A stretch of DNA of 64,000 bases from Motiliproteus sediminis (GCF_017912535.1 NZ_JAERQK010000012.1:42572-106571); one strand, 5' to 3'; counted from the first letter of the stretch, positions 1-9,940 are shown. Notes: a model not told the origin generated them from the letters alone. Numbers and translations: made by a program.

Positions 1-785
1 CCGATCTGCAACGCGCACGGCTCGATGGCAGCATACTCGACGAAGCGGTTTTAACCGGCGCCAAACTGAATCATGCCAGCCTGCGCAACAGTTCGATGAT
101 GCGGGCCAACTTGGCCACTGCTGACCTCTCCAATGCCACGTTGGTTGAGGCGAATCTGGAGCAGAGCAATCTGGGCAATGCGATACTGGTCAGCGCCAAT
201 TTCGCCCAGGCTAATCTTTCTCAGGCCAATCTTGCCTGGGCCAACGCCAACTGGAGTAACTTCTCGTCGGCCAATCTCAGCGGGGCCAACCTCGGCAACG
301 CCAAATTGCAACAAACCATTATTCGCTGGGCCAACCTGACGTATACCAATCTGGCGGCCGGCCGTTTCGACCAAACCAGCATTACCGGCAGCAACCTGAG
401 CAACAGCAACATGGCAGGCGCCGTGTTCCACAACGCCACCCTGCGCTGGGTCGATATGAGCAACAGTAATCTTGAACGGGCGGATCTGCGGACCGTGGAT
501 GCGGCCGCCACCCATGTGGTCAAACACACCAGCTTCGCCAATAGCAACCTGGCTCAAGCACGCTTGGGAGGAGCGCAGTTGGAAGGAGCAGATTTTCGTG
601 GTGCCCGGTTGAAAGGGGCCGATCTGGAAGGCTCGGATCTCAGTGGCGCGTTATTTGAAGGCGCTCAGTGGCTGAACGGCAAACGCTGTTTCGGACCATC
701 AATCGGCACCTGCTCGGTCAACCCACCCAAACCGCAACGGCCGAAGCCATTGGTTATTCCGGTCGCACCCGATCAGCTCCAGTAA
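1..785 (+). CDS. Pentapeptide-repeat protein, 5' end missing
   Basis: The reading frame is open from the window edge to the stop at 783-785, so the true start lies upstream. The whole visible protein is a run of A(D/N)LXX-type pentapeptides (for example ANLAT, ADLSN, ANLEQ, SNLGN), which fold into a right-handed quadrilateral beta-helix. It ends in a short non-repeat tail with KRCFGPS and a proline-rich stretch. Such proteins serve as structural or interaction modules and their function cannot be read from the sequence. No signal peptide can be judged because the N-terminus is absent. The gene converges on the copD-like gene and overlaps its end by 13 bases. Confidence 0.85.
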   Translation, partial: DLQRARLDGSILDEAVLTGAKLNHASLRNSSMMRANLATADLSNATLVEANLEQSNLGNAILVSANFAQANLSQANLAWANANWSNFSSANLSGANLGNAKLQQTIIRWANLTYTNLAAGRFDQTSITGSNLSNSNMAGAVFHNATLRWVDMSNSNLERADLRTVDAAATHVVKHTSFANSNLAQARLGGAQLEGADFRGARLKGADLEGSDLSGALFEGAQWLNGKRCFGPSIGTCSVNPPKPQRPKPLVIPVAPDQLQ

Positions 786-1237
786 CGCCCCGCCCCCGCG
801 ACCACCAGCACCAGCACACCCAGCAGCGTATTAAGCTGCACCAGGCGCCGGATCTGTTCCAGCGCGGCCGCGGCCGCAGTCGTTTGCTGTTGAGCGCGGG
901 CACGGATCAAACGCCGATAGGCAACCAGACTGATCCAGCCAAAAACAGTAATCATCACCCACCCGACCAGTTGCATCAGGTGCAGGTAAACCGGCGCCGC
1001 TGCCATGCCGCCGTATACCCAGAACAGCAATGCGTAACCGGTCAACGGTAACAGAATCACGGCAGACCAGACCCAGGGAAAGAAACGCCGCAGCGCTTCC
1101 GCCATGAAGGCGAGCCGTTGGGGCGGCTCCAGTAGCTTGACCGCAGACGGACGGACCACGGTGAGCATTGCCAGCATCCCCCCCACCCAGACAGTTGCTG
1201 CCAGCAGGTGAAGGGCTAGAGCGATTGCAACAGTCAG
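773..1237 (-). CDS. CopD-family integral membrane protein
   Basis: A small protein with about four membrane helices. The N-terminal pattern HLLAATVWVGGM is typical of the CopD family (copper resistance D or b-type cytochrome-like membrane domain). The frame has no ATG before the first helix. A GTG at 1186 would cut that helix. The best start is a CTG at 1235-1237, preceded by GGAGG seven bases upstream and overlapping the ccmG stop (CTGA), which suggests translational coupling. As the last gene of the ccm operon it may act in heme or copper handling during cytochrome assembly, but this is inferred from position only. Confidence 0.6.
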   Translation of the reverse strand: MTVAIALALHLLAATVWVGGMLAMLTVVRPSAVKLLEPPQRLAFMAEALRRFFPWVWSAVILLPLTGYALLFWVYGGMAAAPVYLHLMQLVGWVMITVFGWISLVAYRRLIRARAQQQTTAAAAALEQIRRLVQLNTLLGVLVLVVAGAGRYWS

Positions 1238-1773
1238 CTTTCTGCCTCCAGCTCACGAATCATCGCGCGCATCTCTTCCCAGGTTTTTATATCGATGGGG
1301 CCGGCAAGACGATAACGAATAACGCCTTTGGCATCGATGATGTAAGTTTCCGGCGCGCCGTAAACTCCCAGATCAAAGCCCAGTTTGCCTTCGTCATCAT
1401 AGATATTGAACTGGTAAGGATTTTGGTACTGGCGCAGCCAGGTCTGCGCTGCGGCGCGATCATCCTTGTAATTAATGCCGTAGATCGGGACCCCGTCACG
1501 GCGGGCAATACTCATCAGCTGCGGATGCTCGACCTTACACGCCGGGCACCAGGTCGCCCAGACGTTGACCAGCGCCGGACGACCGATGAGGTCGTCACGG
1601 GTCAACTGACGACCATCATTTTGCAGCGATGCCAGCTGAAACTCCGGAAATGGCTTGCCAATCAATGCCGATGGCAACTCACGCGGATCCATCGATAGCC
1701 CTTTCCACAGAAACAAGCCCAGCAGTACGGCCAAGACCACGGGCAGGAACAACAAAATCCGTCTTACGTTCAT
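1234..1773 (-). CDS. ccmG: CcmG/DsbE thiol:disulfide oxidoreductase
   Basis: A 179-aa membrane-anchored periplasmic thioredoxin of System I cytochrome c maturation. It keeps apocytochrome CXXCH cysteines reduced for heme ligation. It has an N-terminal signal anchor (residues 5-23), the active site WCPAC (Cys76 and Cys79) and the CcmG-type loop GAPETYIID with its cis-proline. Length is normal for the family. It follows ccmF by 24 bases and its stop overlaps the start of the CopD-like gene. Its usual partner ccmH is not downstream. Confidence 0.93.
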   Translation of the reverse strand: MNVRRILLFLPVVLAVLLGLFLWKGLSMDPRELPSALIGKPFPEFQLASLQNDGRQLTRDDLIGRPALVNVWATWCPACKVEHPQLMSIARRDGVPIYGINYKDDRAAAQTWLRQYQNPYQFNIYDDEGKLGFDLGVYGAPETYIIDAKGVIRYRLAGPIDIKTWEEMRAMIRELEAES

Positions 1774-1797
1774 AAAGCTTTAAAACTCCCGATTACG

Positions 1798-3750
1798 TCA
1801 GGCAGTGGCAGCGACTCGCCGCCCCTTTCGATAGCGCTTATCCATGGCTGCCAGAGTGCCCCCCAGGGCCATGAAGATGCCGCCAAGCCAGATCCAGCGC
1901 ACAAACGGCTTGTGCTGAATACGGATCGCCCACGCGCCACCACCCAGCTCTTCGCCCATCGCCACATAGAGGTCGCGGAACAAGCCGGGATCGATCGCTG
2001 ACTCGGTCATGGGCATACGCTGGACCGTATAGATACGTTTCTCAGGGCGCATCTCCCGAACCACACGGCCATCGCGACTAACCTCGATAATCGCCTTGTC
2101 GCTGACGAAATTGGGGCCCTGGCGCTCGGTCAACTCCTTAAAGGTAAAGCGGTAGCCCTCCACCTCTACGGTATCGCCGGGCGCCATGCGCACATCCAGT
2201 TCCTGCTTATAGATAGAAACCATGGAGACGCCCACAACGGTAATACCCACGCCAATATGGGCCAGCAGCATACCGTAATAGGAGCGACTGAGCCCCTTGA
2301 GGGCGGCCAGCTTATCCGTTTTGTTGCTGATTTTGTGACGGATATCCTGGATTGATACCAGTACGATCCACATCATCAACGCCACGCCCAGAGAGGCCCA
2401 GAACTCGAACTCACCCTCGTACAGCAGTGGTGCAGCAATACCGATAACAATACTGAGCCCAGCGGCAACCGCCAGTTGACGCAGGATGTACTGGAGGCTG
2501 GTATTCTTCCAGCGCGACACCATCCCGATGCCCAGAAACAGAGTCAGCAAGCTCATCAACGGCACAAAAAAGGCGTTGAAATAGGGCGGGCCAACGGACA
2601 ATTTACCCAGATTCAGGGCGTCGACAATCAGGGGGTAGATAGTACCCAGCAGGACCGTAAAGGCCACCACAGCAAGAATGATATTGTTCACCAACAAAAA
2701 GCTTTCTCGCGAGATCAGGCTAAAGCTCGATTCCGCTTTTACGCTCGGTGCTTTGATCGCGAACAGCAGCAACGAACCCACCACGGTGATCGCCAGCAAC
2801 ATCAGCACGAAGAAACCGCGGGTCGGGTCGGTGGCAAAGGCATGCACTGAGGTCAGAACCCCTGAACGTACCAGGAAGGTACCGAGCAAGCTCAGTGAAA
2901 ACGCGGTAATGGCCAGCAGCAGAGTCCAGCTTTTGAACACCCCGCGTTTCTCAGACACCGCCAGCGAGTGAACCAGCGCGGTACCCACCAGCCACGGCAT
3001 GAACGAGGCATTCTCGACCGGATCCCAGAACCACCAGCCACCCCAGCCCAGCTCGTAGTATGCCCACCAGCTGCCCAGAGCGATCCCCAAAGTAAGAAAA
3101 ACCCAGGCGATATTGGTCCAGGGCCGCGACCAGCGCGCCCACGCCGCATCCAGACGGCCGCTCAGCAACGCCGCGATAGCAAAGGCAAAAGCGACCGAAA
3201 AGCCCACATAACCCATATAGAGCATAGGCGGATGGACGATCAGGCCAAAGTCCTGCAGCAACGGGTTAAGGTCGCCACCATCGGCCGGAAAATCAGGCAG
3301 ATAACGCCCAAACGGGTTGGAGGTCGTCAGCACGAACAGACCAAAGCCGATCAAAATCATCCCCAGTACCGACAGCACCCGGGAGAGCATATCCAGCGGC
3401 ATCTCTTTGCTGTAACGGGCCACAGCGAAAGTCCAGGCTCCCAGGGTCCAGATCCACAACAACAGCGACCCTTCGTGGCCGCCCCAAACGGCGCTCATCT
3501 TGTACTGAAACGGCAGCAGCGAATTGGAGTGGTTGGCCACATAGGCCACCGAAAAGTCATCGGTTGCAAAGGCATAGAACAGGCAGGCGAAACTGAGGGT
3601 CAAAAACGCGAACACCCCGTTAGCCAAGGGGCGAGCGTAACTCATCATGGTCAGGTTGTTGGTAGACGCACCAACCAGTGGCACGGCGGCCAGCGCCAGA
3701 CTTAACGCCAACGCAATGGTCAGCGTCAGGGTACCAAACTCAGGAATCAT
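1798..3750 (-). CDS. ccmF: CcmF heme lyase subunit
   Basis: A 650-aa polytopic inner-membrane protein that transfers heme from holo-CcmE to apocytochromes. It contains the tryptophan-rich WWD motif GWGGWWFWDPVENASFMPWL, followed by LVGTALVHS and the GTFLVRSGVLTSVHAF segment that are hallmarks of CcmF. A large periplasmic domain near residues 510-610 precedes the last helix. It starts two bases after the ccmE stop, so it is clearly in one operon with ccmE. Confidence 0.96.
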   Translation of the reverse strand: MIPEFGTLTLTIALALSLALAAVPLVGASTNNLTMMSYARPLANGVFAFLTLSFACLFYAFATDDFSVAYVANHSNSLLPFQYKMSAVWGGHEGSLLLWIWTLGAWTFAVARYSKEMPLDMLSRVLSVLGMILIGFGLFVLTTSNPFGRYLPDFPADGGDLNPLLQDFGLIVHPPMLYMGYVGFSVAFAFAIAALLSGRLDAAWARWSRPWTNIAWVFLTLGIALGSWWAYYELGWGGWWFWDPVENASFMPWLVGTALVHSLAVSEKRGVFKSWTLLLAITAFSLSLLGTFLVRSGVLTSVHAFATDPTRGFFVLMLLAITVVGSLLLFAIKAPSVKAESSFSLISRESFLLVNNIILAVVAFTVLLGTIYPLIVDALNLGKLSVGPPYFNAFFVPLMSLLTLFLGIGMVSRWKNTSLQYILRQLAVAAGLSIVIGIAAPLLYEGEFEFWASLGVALMMWIVLVSIQDIRHKISNKTDKLAALKGLSRSYYGMLLAHIGVGITVVGVSMVSIYKQELDVRMAPGDTVEVEGYRFTFKELTERQGPNFVSDKAIIEVSRDGRVVREMRPEKRIYTVQRMPMTESAIDPGLFRDLYVAMGEELGGGAWAIRIQHKPFVRWIWLGGIFMALGGTLAAMDKRYRKGRRVAATA

Positions 3751-3752
3751 AC

Positions 3753-4223
3753 TTAGCCCCCGCTCTTGCTGGTCGCGACATCTTTGCCATCGACAGTCTT
3801 ACCCGCCGCATCCAGTGCCGCCTTCACTTCAGGCGGCATGTAGTTTTCATCGTGTTTGGCCAGCACTTCAGTAGCACGAAAGACGCCGTCACTATCCATG
3901 GCACCCTGCGCGACAATCCCCTGCCCTTCACGGAACAGATCCGGCAGGATACCACTGTACGCAACGGTCACCGTTTGCTCGTAGTCAGTCAGGCCGAAGC
4001 GAACCTCCAGACTCGAGGAGTCGCGCTTTACGCTGCCGTCAACCACCATGCCACCGGCACGAATCCGCTGTCCAACCGGCGCTTCACCGGCAGCGATCTG
4101 GGTCGGTGAATAGAACAGGTTGATGTTCTGGTTCAGCGCGTAGAGGGCAAGGCCAACGGCGATGCTGACCCCCACTACCACAGCCAGCACAAAAGCCATT
4201 CGCTTCTTTCGTTTCGGAGTCAT
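3753..4223 (-). CDS. ccmE: CcmE periplasmic heme chaperone
   Basis: A 156-aa heme chaperone of System I. It has a lysine/arginine-rich N-terminus (TPKRKKR), a single signal anchor at residues 10-30, a small OB-fold domain and the heme-binding motif [12 protein letters not shown], in which His124 forms the covalent bond to heme and Tyr128 is an axial ligand. The 3' tail after that motif is short and polar. It lies between ccmI and ccmF; in the common operon order ccmE follows ccmABCD, which are not in this window. Confidence 0.95.
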   Translation of the reverse strand: MTPKRKKRMAFVLAVVVGVSIAVGLALYALNQNINLFYSPTQIAAGEAPVGQRIRAGGMVVDGSVKRDSSSLEVRFGLTDYEQTVTVAYSGILPDLFREGQGIVAQGAMDSDGVFRATEVLAKHDENYMPPEVKAALDAAGKTVDGKDVATSKSGG

Positions 4224-4262
4224 TTGAGTTCCTACCCTAAAAAATCAAAATTCGTGGCGAGG

Positions 4263-5501
4263 TCACTGTACCTGCTGATCAATTAACACGTTGATCAGCT
4301 CGCTGTTTTCGTGCACCGCAATCGGACTGACCACTCCGGTCAAGTCGCCGGATTTAGTGCCGGGAGTGCCAGAGAAACTGACCGTTGCTTTGATCTGTAC
4401 CTGGTCCACCGAGGACAGCTTCATCATCGGCCCCATCGCCATGGCGTCATTAAGCACCACTCGGGTCGGCAGGTCACTCACCCGCAACTTGGCAACTGCC
4501 AAAGGCATCCGCGGCCCCTGTACCGCCTGAGCGTAAACGAACACGGTAGTATCCGGTGCGGCCTTGGCCGCCAGCTCAGGCGCCAGCGCCACCGCTACCG
4601 TCAATTCAGCACTCGCCGCCGGCTCCACCGGCTGTACCTGGTAATCAATACCCTGCTGGCGCAGTTGCTCCTGCGCCTGAGCCACCGCTGACTGCAGGCC
4701 TTCGCGGTTAATATTGGGGCGATCACTGCGGAGCAGGCGCTGCCAGTATTCGATCGCTTCTACGTATTGACCCGATTCGTAAGCTGAAATTCCCAACAGC
4801 CCGATGGTACCGGGATCATCCGGATCAAGCTCCAGAGCGCGCTTGATGATCGCTTCCACTTCAGGGGTCACCCGGTGGCCGGCACCAAAGTAGATCGCTT
4901 GCGCCTGCTGGCTGAGAATCTCGGCATGCTCGCCCACCAGCTCACCGACCCGGGTAAAGGCGTTGAAAGCCTCTTCATAACGGTTGAGGGTCATGTAGGT
5001 GCGGCCAAGCGTAAACCAACCCTGCGAATTATCCGGATTCTCCTGCAGCCGCGCTTCCAGGTTGGCAATCTGCTGCTCTATACCCTGCATGTCGTGGCCG
5101 CTATCGGGATGGCTCGCCTGCTGCTGTTGCCGTGGCATCGCCAGTTCGGTACTGGCACCCCATTGCAGGTACAGATAAACGGCCAGTACCGGAACCAAGA
5201 GGGACAGCCCCACCGGCAGCCAGAGACTGCGCTCTTCACGCAGCTGGGGCAGGTCACTGTCATCCACCTCCTGGAGCAGGTTCAGTTCCAGTTCGCGCTT
5301 GAGCGACTCGAAGTTCTCGTCGTCAAGATTGCCCTGCTTGCGCTCCTCTTCAAGTTCACTAAGGCGCTCTTTGAAGATGGCGACATTTTGCGCGTTGCGG
5401 TCCAAAGCCTGCGTCTGCTGCCGTTGCTTCAGCGCCGGCCACCAGATGAACAGAAGCGAGGCCAACGTGATCAGCGCGACCAGAATCCAGAAAAGGGTCA
5501 T
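4263..5501 (-). CDS. ccmI: CcmI-like apocytochrome chaperone with TPR domain
   Basis: A 412-aa membrane protein. Two N-terminal helices (about residues 3-20 and 93-112) flank a cytoplasmic charged coiled region (KERLSELEEERKQG). A periplasmic TPR segment follows at roughly residues 150-290 (WFTLGRTYMTLNRYEEA, GLLGISAYESGQYVEA), then a beta-rich C-terminal domain ending in VLIDQQVQ. This is the CcmI/CycH layout; the protein binds the C-terminus of apocytochrome c and delivers it to CcmFH. It is the first gene of this operon, whereas ccmI is usually last. About 75 bases separate it from the upstream GGDEF/EAL gene. Confidence 0.88.
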   Translation of the reverse strand: MTLFWILVALITLASLLFIWWPALKQRQQTQALDRNAQNVAIFKERLSELEEERKQGNLDDENFESLKRELELNLLQEVDDSDLPQLREERSLWLPVGLSLLVPVLAVYLYLQWGASTELAMPRQQQQASHPDSGHDMQGIEQQIANLEARLQENPDNSQGWFTLGRTYMTLNRYEEAFNAFTRVGELVGEHAEILSQQAQAIYFGAGHRVTPEVEAIIKRALELDPDDPGTIGLLGISAYESGQYVEAIEYWQRLLRSDRPNINREGLQSAVAQAQEQLRQQGIDYQVQPVEPAASAELTVAVALAPELAAKAAPDTTVFVYAQAVQGPRMPLAVAKLRVSDLPTRVVLNDAMAMGPMMKLSSVDQVQIKATVSFSGTPGTKSGDLTGVVSPIAVHENSELINVLIDQQVQ

Positions 5502-5576
5502 AGCGGTCCTAAAGAATCAGAGAATGTCCCATGCCTTGCGGCCCCGCGCCTTCAGACAAAGGAAAGGTTAAAAAGT

Positions 5577-8500
5577 TTAGGGGGCGGGAGCATTATACTG
5601 GTTTACAAATTGTTCGAAAGCGGCAAGGGGCATCGGCTTGCCGTAATAGAACCCCTGCAGATAATTGCATTCCAGGGAGTGCAAAAACTCTTTCTGCGAA
5701 TCAAGCTCTACCCCTTCAGCGACCACTTCCAGCTCCAGACTGCGCGCCATGGCAACAATCGCCTCAACCAGGGCAGCATCGCCCCGATCTCCCGGCAGCC
5801 CCATGATGAACGAACGGTCGATCTTGAGAATATCGATCGGAAAGTGCTTCAGGTAGCTAAGCGATGAATAGCCGGTGCCAAAGTCATCCATCGACAGCCG
5901 CACGCCAAGATCGCGAATCTGCTGCAGACTGCGCAGCGCTCGCTCATCTTCCATCAACATGCTTTCAGTGATCTCCAGCACTAGCGACCCGGTATCGACG
6001 CGCGATTCCCTGATCACGCGACAGATCGTCTCGACACCGTTGGACTCGAAACACTGCTTGGGCGACATATTGACCGCCACCCGTAACGACAGCTGACCCT
6101 GCGCAGCCCAGCTGTTGAGCTGCTGACACACCTGTTCCAGCACCCATTGGCCGATAGGTACGATAAGCCCGGTTTCTTCGGCCAGCGGGATAAAGCGTCC
6201 CGGCGGGATTACGCCCTGCTCTGGATGGTTCCAACGGATCAGCGCCTCAGCGCCGGTGACGCGGCCTCCCTGCATGCCAATCAGGGGCTGATAGTAAACC
6301 TCAAACTGCTGCTCCACCACCGCCCGGCGCAGATCTTTCTCCAGATCGGCCCGGGCCTGCGCTTCAACATTCATCTCATGGGTGAAGAAGCGGTAGCCAT
6401 TACCACCCGCCTCTTTGGCACGCCACATGGCACTGTCGGCATGGTGCAGCAGTGCAGTAACGTCCTCGGCATCGATGGGGTAGAGGGAGATCCCGATACT
6501 GGCCGCCAGATAAGCTTCGCCCTTGTCGAGCTGGAACGGTTTGGCAAGGCGATGGACCAGCGCCGAGGCCACCTGTTCGGCGTCGTGACTGCTGCGAATC
6601 TCCGGCAGCACCACCAGAAACTCGTCGCCATTCAGGCGCGCCACGGTGTCGGATTCACCCACCACCGAACTCAGGCGTGAGCCGGTATCTTTCAGCAGAC
6701 TGTCACCCGCATCATGACCATAGGTATCGTTAACCCATTTGAAGCGATCGATGCCGATATGCAGCACCGCCAACTGTGTTTTCAGGCGCTTGGCGCGCGA
6801 TAACGCCGAATAGAGCCGGTCAGACGCCAGCATGCGGTTAGGCAGCTCCGTCAGCAGGTCATAGTTGGCTTGCTGATAGAGCAGCCCTTCGGTTTCCTTG
6901 CGCTTGGAAATATCACTGAATACCGCTACAAACTGCTCAACCTGACCAAAGTCATCGAGCACCCGCACAATCGACAACCACTCCGGGAAGATCTCACCGT
7001 TTTTGCGTCGATTCCAGATCTCTCCCTCCCAGCGGTTATTAGCCAGCAGCTCACGATTCATCTCTTCATAGAAGCCCGCATCATGATGCCCCGAGCTCAA
7101 AATACCGGGATCGCGCCCAATGACTTCGTCCGCTTCATAGCCGGAGATGCGGGTAAACGCCGGGTTAACCATCTGGATCTTGTTGTCTGAATTGGTGACG
7201 ATAATCGCCTCGGAAGTGGTATCGAATACGGTCGATGCCATTTTCAGGCGCGCGTCTTTCTGCTTGCGTTCGGTAATATCATCAGTCAACAGCACAAAGT
7301 GCGATGGTGCCTTGCCGTCCACTGAGATGGGATAGATGGATGAGCTGACCCAGTAAAGCTCACCATTCTTGCGCCGGTTCAGAAGCTCCCCGTGCCAGTT
7401 GTCGCCGGTGCGAATCGTCTGCCACAACTCCTGATAGAATTCGGCACTCTGCTTGCCGGACTTGAGCATCCGCGGATTCTGCCCAAGTAACTCTTCGCGG
7501 CTATATCCGCTGATACGAACGAAGGCATCGTTGACGAACTCAATCCCGCCACCCACATCGGTGATGACCACCGCGGAGGGGCTCTGCTCCACCACGCAGG
7601 AAAGCTTGCGCAGGCTCTTGTCAGCCGCTATGCGCTCCAGCTCCGCCGCCGCCCGCACCGCAAATATCTCCAGCATCGATTTGGCAATTTCGGGGTTAGC
7701 CAACGGATGTCGATCCAATAGTACCAACACCCCGACCACATGACCTTCGGAGTTAATCAGGCGAGTGCCGGCGTAACTCTCAATACCCATCTCAGCCAAC
7801 AGCAAATCCTGCGGGAACAAGCTGGCGACGTCGCGCTCAAAAGCACAGACCCCACCCGCGGCTGCCTGCTCACAGGGGCTCCCGGACAGCGCATAGCTGA
7901 AATTGTCCGCCTTGGCGCCGTCGGCCCGCACGGCGATGGTGTGCGCATGGTCATCACCTTGCCCGAACCGGGCAATAAACGCATAATCCACATCCAGCGC
8001 GTCGGCCAGATAGGCCACCAGCGCATCGAAAAACGCCTCACCCAGAACCCCCGATACTCCTTCGGAGATGGTGTTGAGTATTCGTTCGGTACGCCGACTG
8101 ACCGTGATATCCCGGCAGATCCCCTCCACCGCAACCGCCTGGCCCCGATCATTACTGACCGTCCGCGCCGACTGCATGATCCAGCGCTGACGACCGCTGG
8201 AGTCGGTGATCGAATACTCGAACGTCAGCGGCATTTCGCCCTTGCTCAACTGATACCAGTAATCGCTGAACGCCGCCTGGCTATCCGGATGGACGATACG
8301 GTGAATGAAGCCGCTATCGCCAAGAAATCGATCCGGCTCAAACCCGAACACATTGGCAGCGGCCTGACTGACGAACTCGTAATGCTGGTCGCTGAGACGG
8401 ACCCGGTACAGCACCTCGTCGAGGCCATTAATCAGTTCGCGGTATTTTTTCTCACTCGCTTTCAGCGCCTGCTCGACCCACTTGCGCTCGGTACTGTCGC

Positions 8501-9758
8501 GACTGACCCCGATCATCCCCACCACGTCACCTTCGGCATCCAAAAAGGGCACCTTGAGCGTATCAAGCAATACGCTGCGTCCGTCACAAAAGGTCACCCA
8601 CTCTTCGGCGCGCAGGCTACTTGAGTCAGCGAGCAGCGACTGGTCCAATTCGTGGAAATGGGCTGGCATGTCATGGGGGAACAGCTCAGCATCCCGGTGC
8701 TTGAGCAGTTGATAGCGGGGCAGCCCGATATAACGCTCGAACGCCTTGTTGCAACTCAGATAGTTACCTTGCAAGTCCTTGCAGAAGATCAGGTCAGGCA
8801 CACAATCGATAATCGCATTCACCAGCGCCTTCTCTTTTTTCAGCGCATCGACGGTGTGCTCATAGTCACGCGTCTTGGCCAACACCTCTTGGCGCAAACG
8901 GCTGGGCGCCATTAACAGCACCAGCACCAGCCAGCCGGCCACCAACGCCAGCAGCACACCAAAAACATAAAACCACCAAGGCTGCGGCACGGGCTCCCAG
9001 CCCCGACTGGGGATGGCCGCCAGCTCCCAGTTACCCGATGGCAGCGACACTTTGGTAATCAGCGGGCGGTCTTCAAAGGCCGCTGGGGGACCAAAGAATA
9101 CGCCGCCCCGTGCACCTTCGCCATCCACTCCCCGCAGTGCATAGACCAGTCCCCCGGTGTCGTCATCAAAGAAACCCGCGTCACGGTACAAGGGTTCAAC
9201 GTCCAGCAGGATGGTGGCAAAGCCCCAAAACTCCTCTTTATCGCCCGCTTCGTGATAGATCGGCTGGCGACCAATCAGCGCAGTGCCTCCCTGCATCAGT
9301 GCAACCGGTCCGGCAAGCACGTAACGACGGTTGTCGATCGCTTTGCGCACCGCATCCCGCCGCTTGGGATCGGCTAACAGGTCATGACCGATTACTGCTT
9401 CATTACCCTTGATGGGGTAGACATACCGCACCACCGCCCCCGGCTGCAGCTGCAGGCTGCGGATACCGATCCGGCCACCCTGCAGCTCACGCGCGTAGTC
9501 CAGAAATTCCTGAGTAGAAAACGAACGCTCCGAGCGGATAAAGGTTTTGGCAAAGGCCGCCAGCCCCTGCACCAGTGACAAACGCTCGTTAAGACTGGAT
9601 TCAAGCTTGGCGCGGGTGGAACTGAGGGCACGCTGAACATCGGCGCGGCTGGCCTGGTAGCTGCTCTGGCGTTCAACGCCATCGAGCCACCAGACAAAAG
9701 TGAGAATAAGCAGCGTTGTCAGCAGGGCACAGATCTGGGGGAAAAACCGGTATCCCAT
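5577..9758 (-). CDS. CHASE-PAS-GAF-GGDEF-EAL cyclic-di-GMP signalling protein
   Basis: A protein of about 1,393 aa. It has an N-terminal helix, a CHASE sensor domain facing the periplasm (about residues 35-250), a second helix near 265-285, then two PAS domains, a GAF domain, two more PAS domains, a GGDEF domain and an EAL domain. The cyclase motif reads NGDEF, with Asn at the first position. The phosphodiesterase signature is EALIRW, followed by DDFGTGYSSL, LKIDRSFI and VVAEGVE, which keeps the residues expected of an active EAL domain. An upstream GTG at 9779 sits directly on an AAGGA sequence; the ATG at 9758 is a better start. It probably senses a small ligand or redox state and tunes c-di-GMP. 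Confidence 0.92.
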   Translation of the reverse strand: MGYRFFPQICALLTTLLILTFVWWLDGVERQSSYQASRADVQRALSSTRAKLESSLNERLSLVQGLAAFAKTFIRSERSFSTQEFLDYARELQGGRIGIRSLQLQPGAVVRYVYPIKGNEAVIGHDLLADPKRRDAVRKAIDNRRYVLAGPVALMQGGTALIGRQPIYHEAGDKEEFWGFATILLDVEPLYRDAGFFDDDTGGLVYALRGVDGEGARGGVFFGPPAAFEDRPLITKVSLPSGNWELAAIPSRGWEPVPQPWWFYVFGVLLALVAGWLVLVLLMAPSRLRQEVLAKTRDYEHTVDALKKEKALVNAIIDCVPDLIFCKDLQGNYLSCNKAFERYIGLPRYQLLKHRDAELFPHDMPAHFHELDQSLLADSSSLRAEEWVTFCDGRSVLLDTLKVPFLDAEGDVVGMIGVSRDSTERKWVEQALKASEKKYRELINGLDEVLYRVRLSDQHYEFVSQAAANVFGFEPDRFLGDSGFIHRIVHPDSQAAFSDYWYQLSKGEMPLTFEYSITDSSGRQRWIMQSARTVSNDRGQAVAVEGICRDITVSRRTERILNTISEGVSGVLGEAFFDALVAYLADALDVDYAFIARFGQGDDHAHTIAVRADGAKADNFSYALSGSPCEQAAAGGVCAFERDVASLFPQDLLLAEMGIESYAGTRLINSEGHVVGVLVLLDRHPLANPEIAKSMLEIFAVRAAAELERIAADKSLRKLSCVVEQSPSAVVITDVGGGIEFVNDAFVRISGYSREELLGQNPRMLKSGKQSAEFYQELWQTIRTGDNWHGELLNRRKNGELYWVSSSIYPISVDGKAPSHFVLLTDDITERKQKDARLKMASTVFDTTSEAIIVTNSDNKIQMVNPAFTRISGYEADEVIGRDPGILSSGHHDAGFYEEMNRELLANNRWEGEIWNRRKNGEIFPEWLSIVRVLDDFGQVEQFVAVFSDISKRKETEGLLYQQANYDLLTELPNRMLASDRLYSALSRAKRLKTQLAVLHIGIDRFKWVNDTYGHDAGDSLLKDTGSRLSSVVGESDTVARLNGDEFLVVLPEIRSSHDAEQVASALVHRLAKPFQLDKGEAYLAASIGISLYPIDAEDVTALLHHADSAMWRAKEAGGNGYRFFTHEMNVEAQARADLEKDLRRAVVEQQFEVYYQPLIGMQGGRVTGAEALIRWNHPEQGVIPPGRFIPLAEETGLIVPIGQWVLEQVCQQLNSWAAQGQLSLRVAVNMSPKQCFESNGVETICRVIRESRVDTGSLVLEITESMLMEDERALRSLQQIRDLGVRLSMDDFGTGYSSLSYLKHFPIDILKIDRSFIMGLPGDRGDAALVEAIVAMARSLELEVVAEGVELDSQKEFLHSLECNYLQGFYYGKPMPLAAFEQFVNQYNAPAP

Positions 9759-9873
9759 GAAAACGTTACCCTGAAACACTCCTTAGTTTTCGAACTCAAT
9801 ACTCGCCTTGCGCGACTACCGATACAAACTGGAGTTCATTGTATGCAAATGTTTTTTAAAAAAACAGCAATAA

Positions 9874-9905
9874 AAAGCCCGACGCGCTCACGCTCGCCGG
9901 GCTTT
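9874..9905 (-). terminator. Rho-independent terminator of the cytochrome c5 gene
   Basis: Inverted repeat AAAGCCCG (9874-9881) and CGGGCTTT (9898-9905). On the minus strand the stem is followed by TTTTTATTG. It lies 35 bases beyond the stop of the cytochrome c5 gene. Confidence 0.85.
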
Positions 9906-9940
9906 GTTTGGGCACAGACTCGCAAGTCTGTGAACCGGTA

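Noticed and set aside
51..557. Long open frame on the minus strand opposite the pentapeptide gene
   Set aside because: It mirrors the five-residue periodicity of the plus-strand gene, has no ribosome binding site and no known family.
1..640. CRISPR-like or tandem DNA repeat appearance
   Set aside because: The periodicity is 15 bases and comes from the pentapeptide code; units are degenerate at the DNA level.
2968..3705. 245-codon open frame on the plus strand
   Set aside because: It is antisense to ccmF and rich in Arg, Gln and His, as expected for a shadow of a hydrophobic membrane protein.
5577..9758. Inactive GGDEF domain because the motif reads NGDEF
   Set aside because: The first Gly is the least critical position and the D-E-F residues are intact, so activity cannot be excluded.
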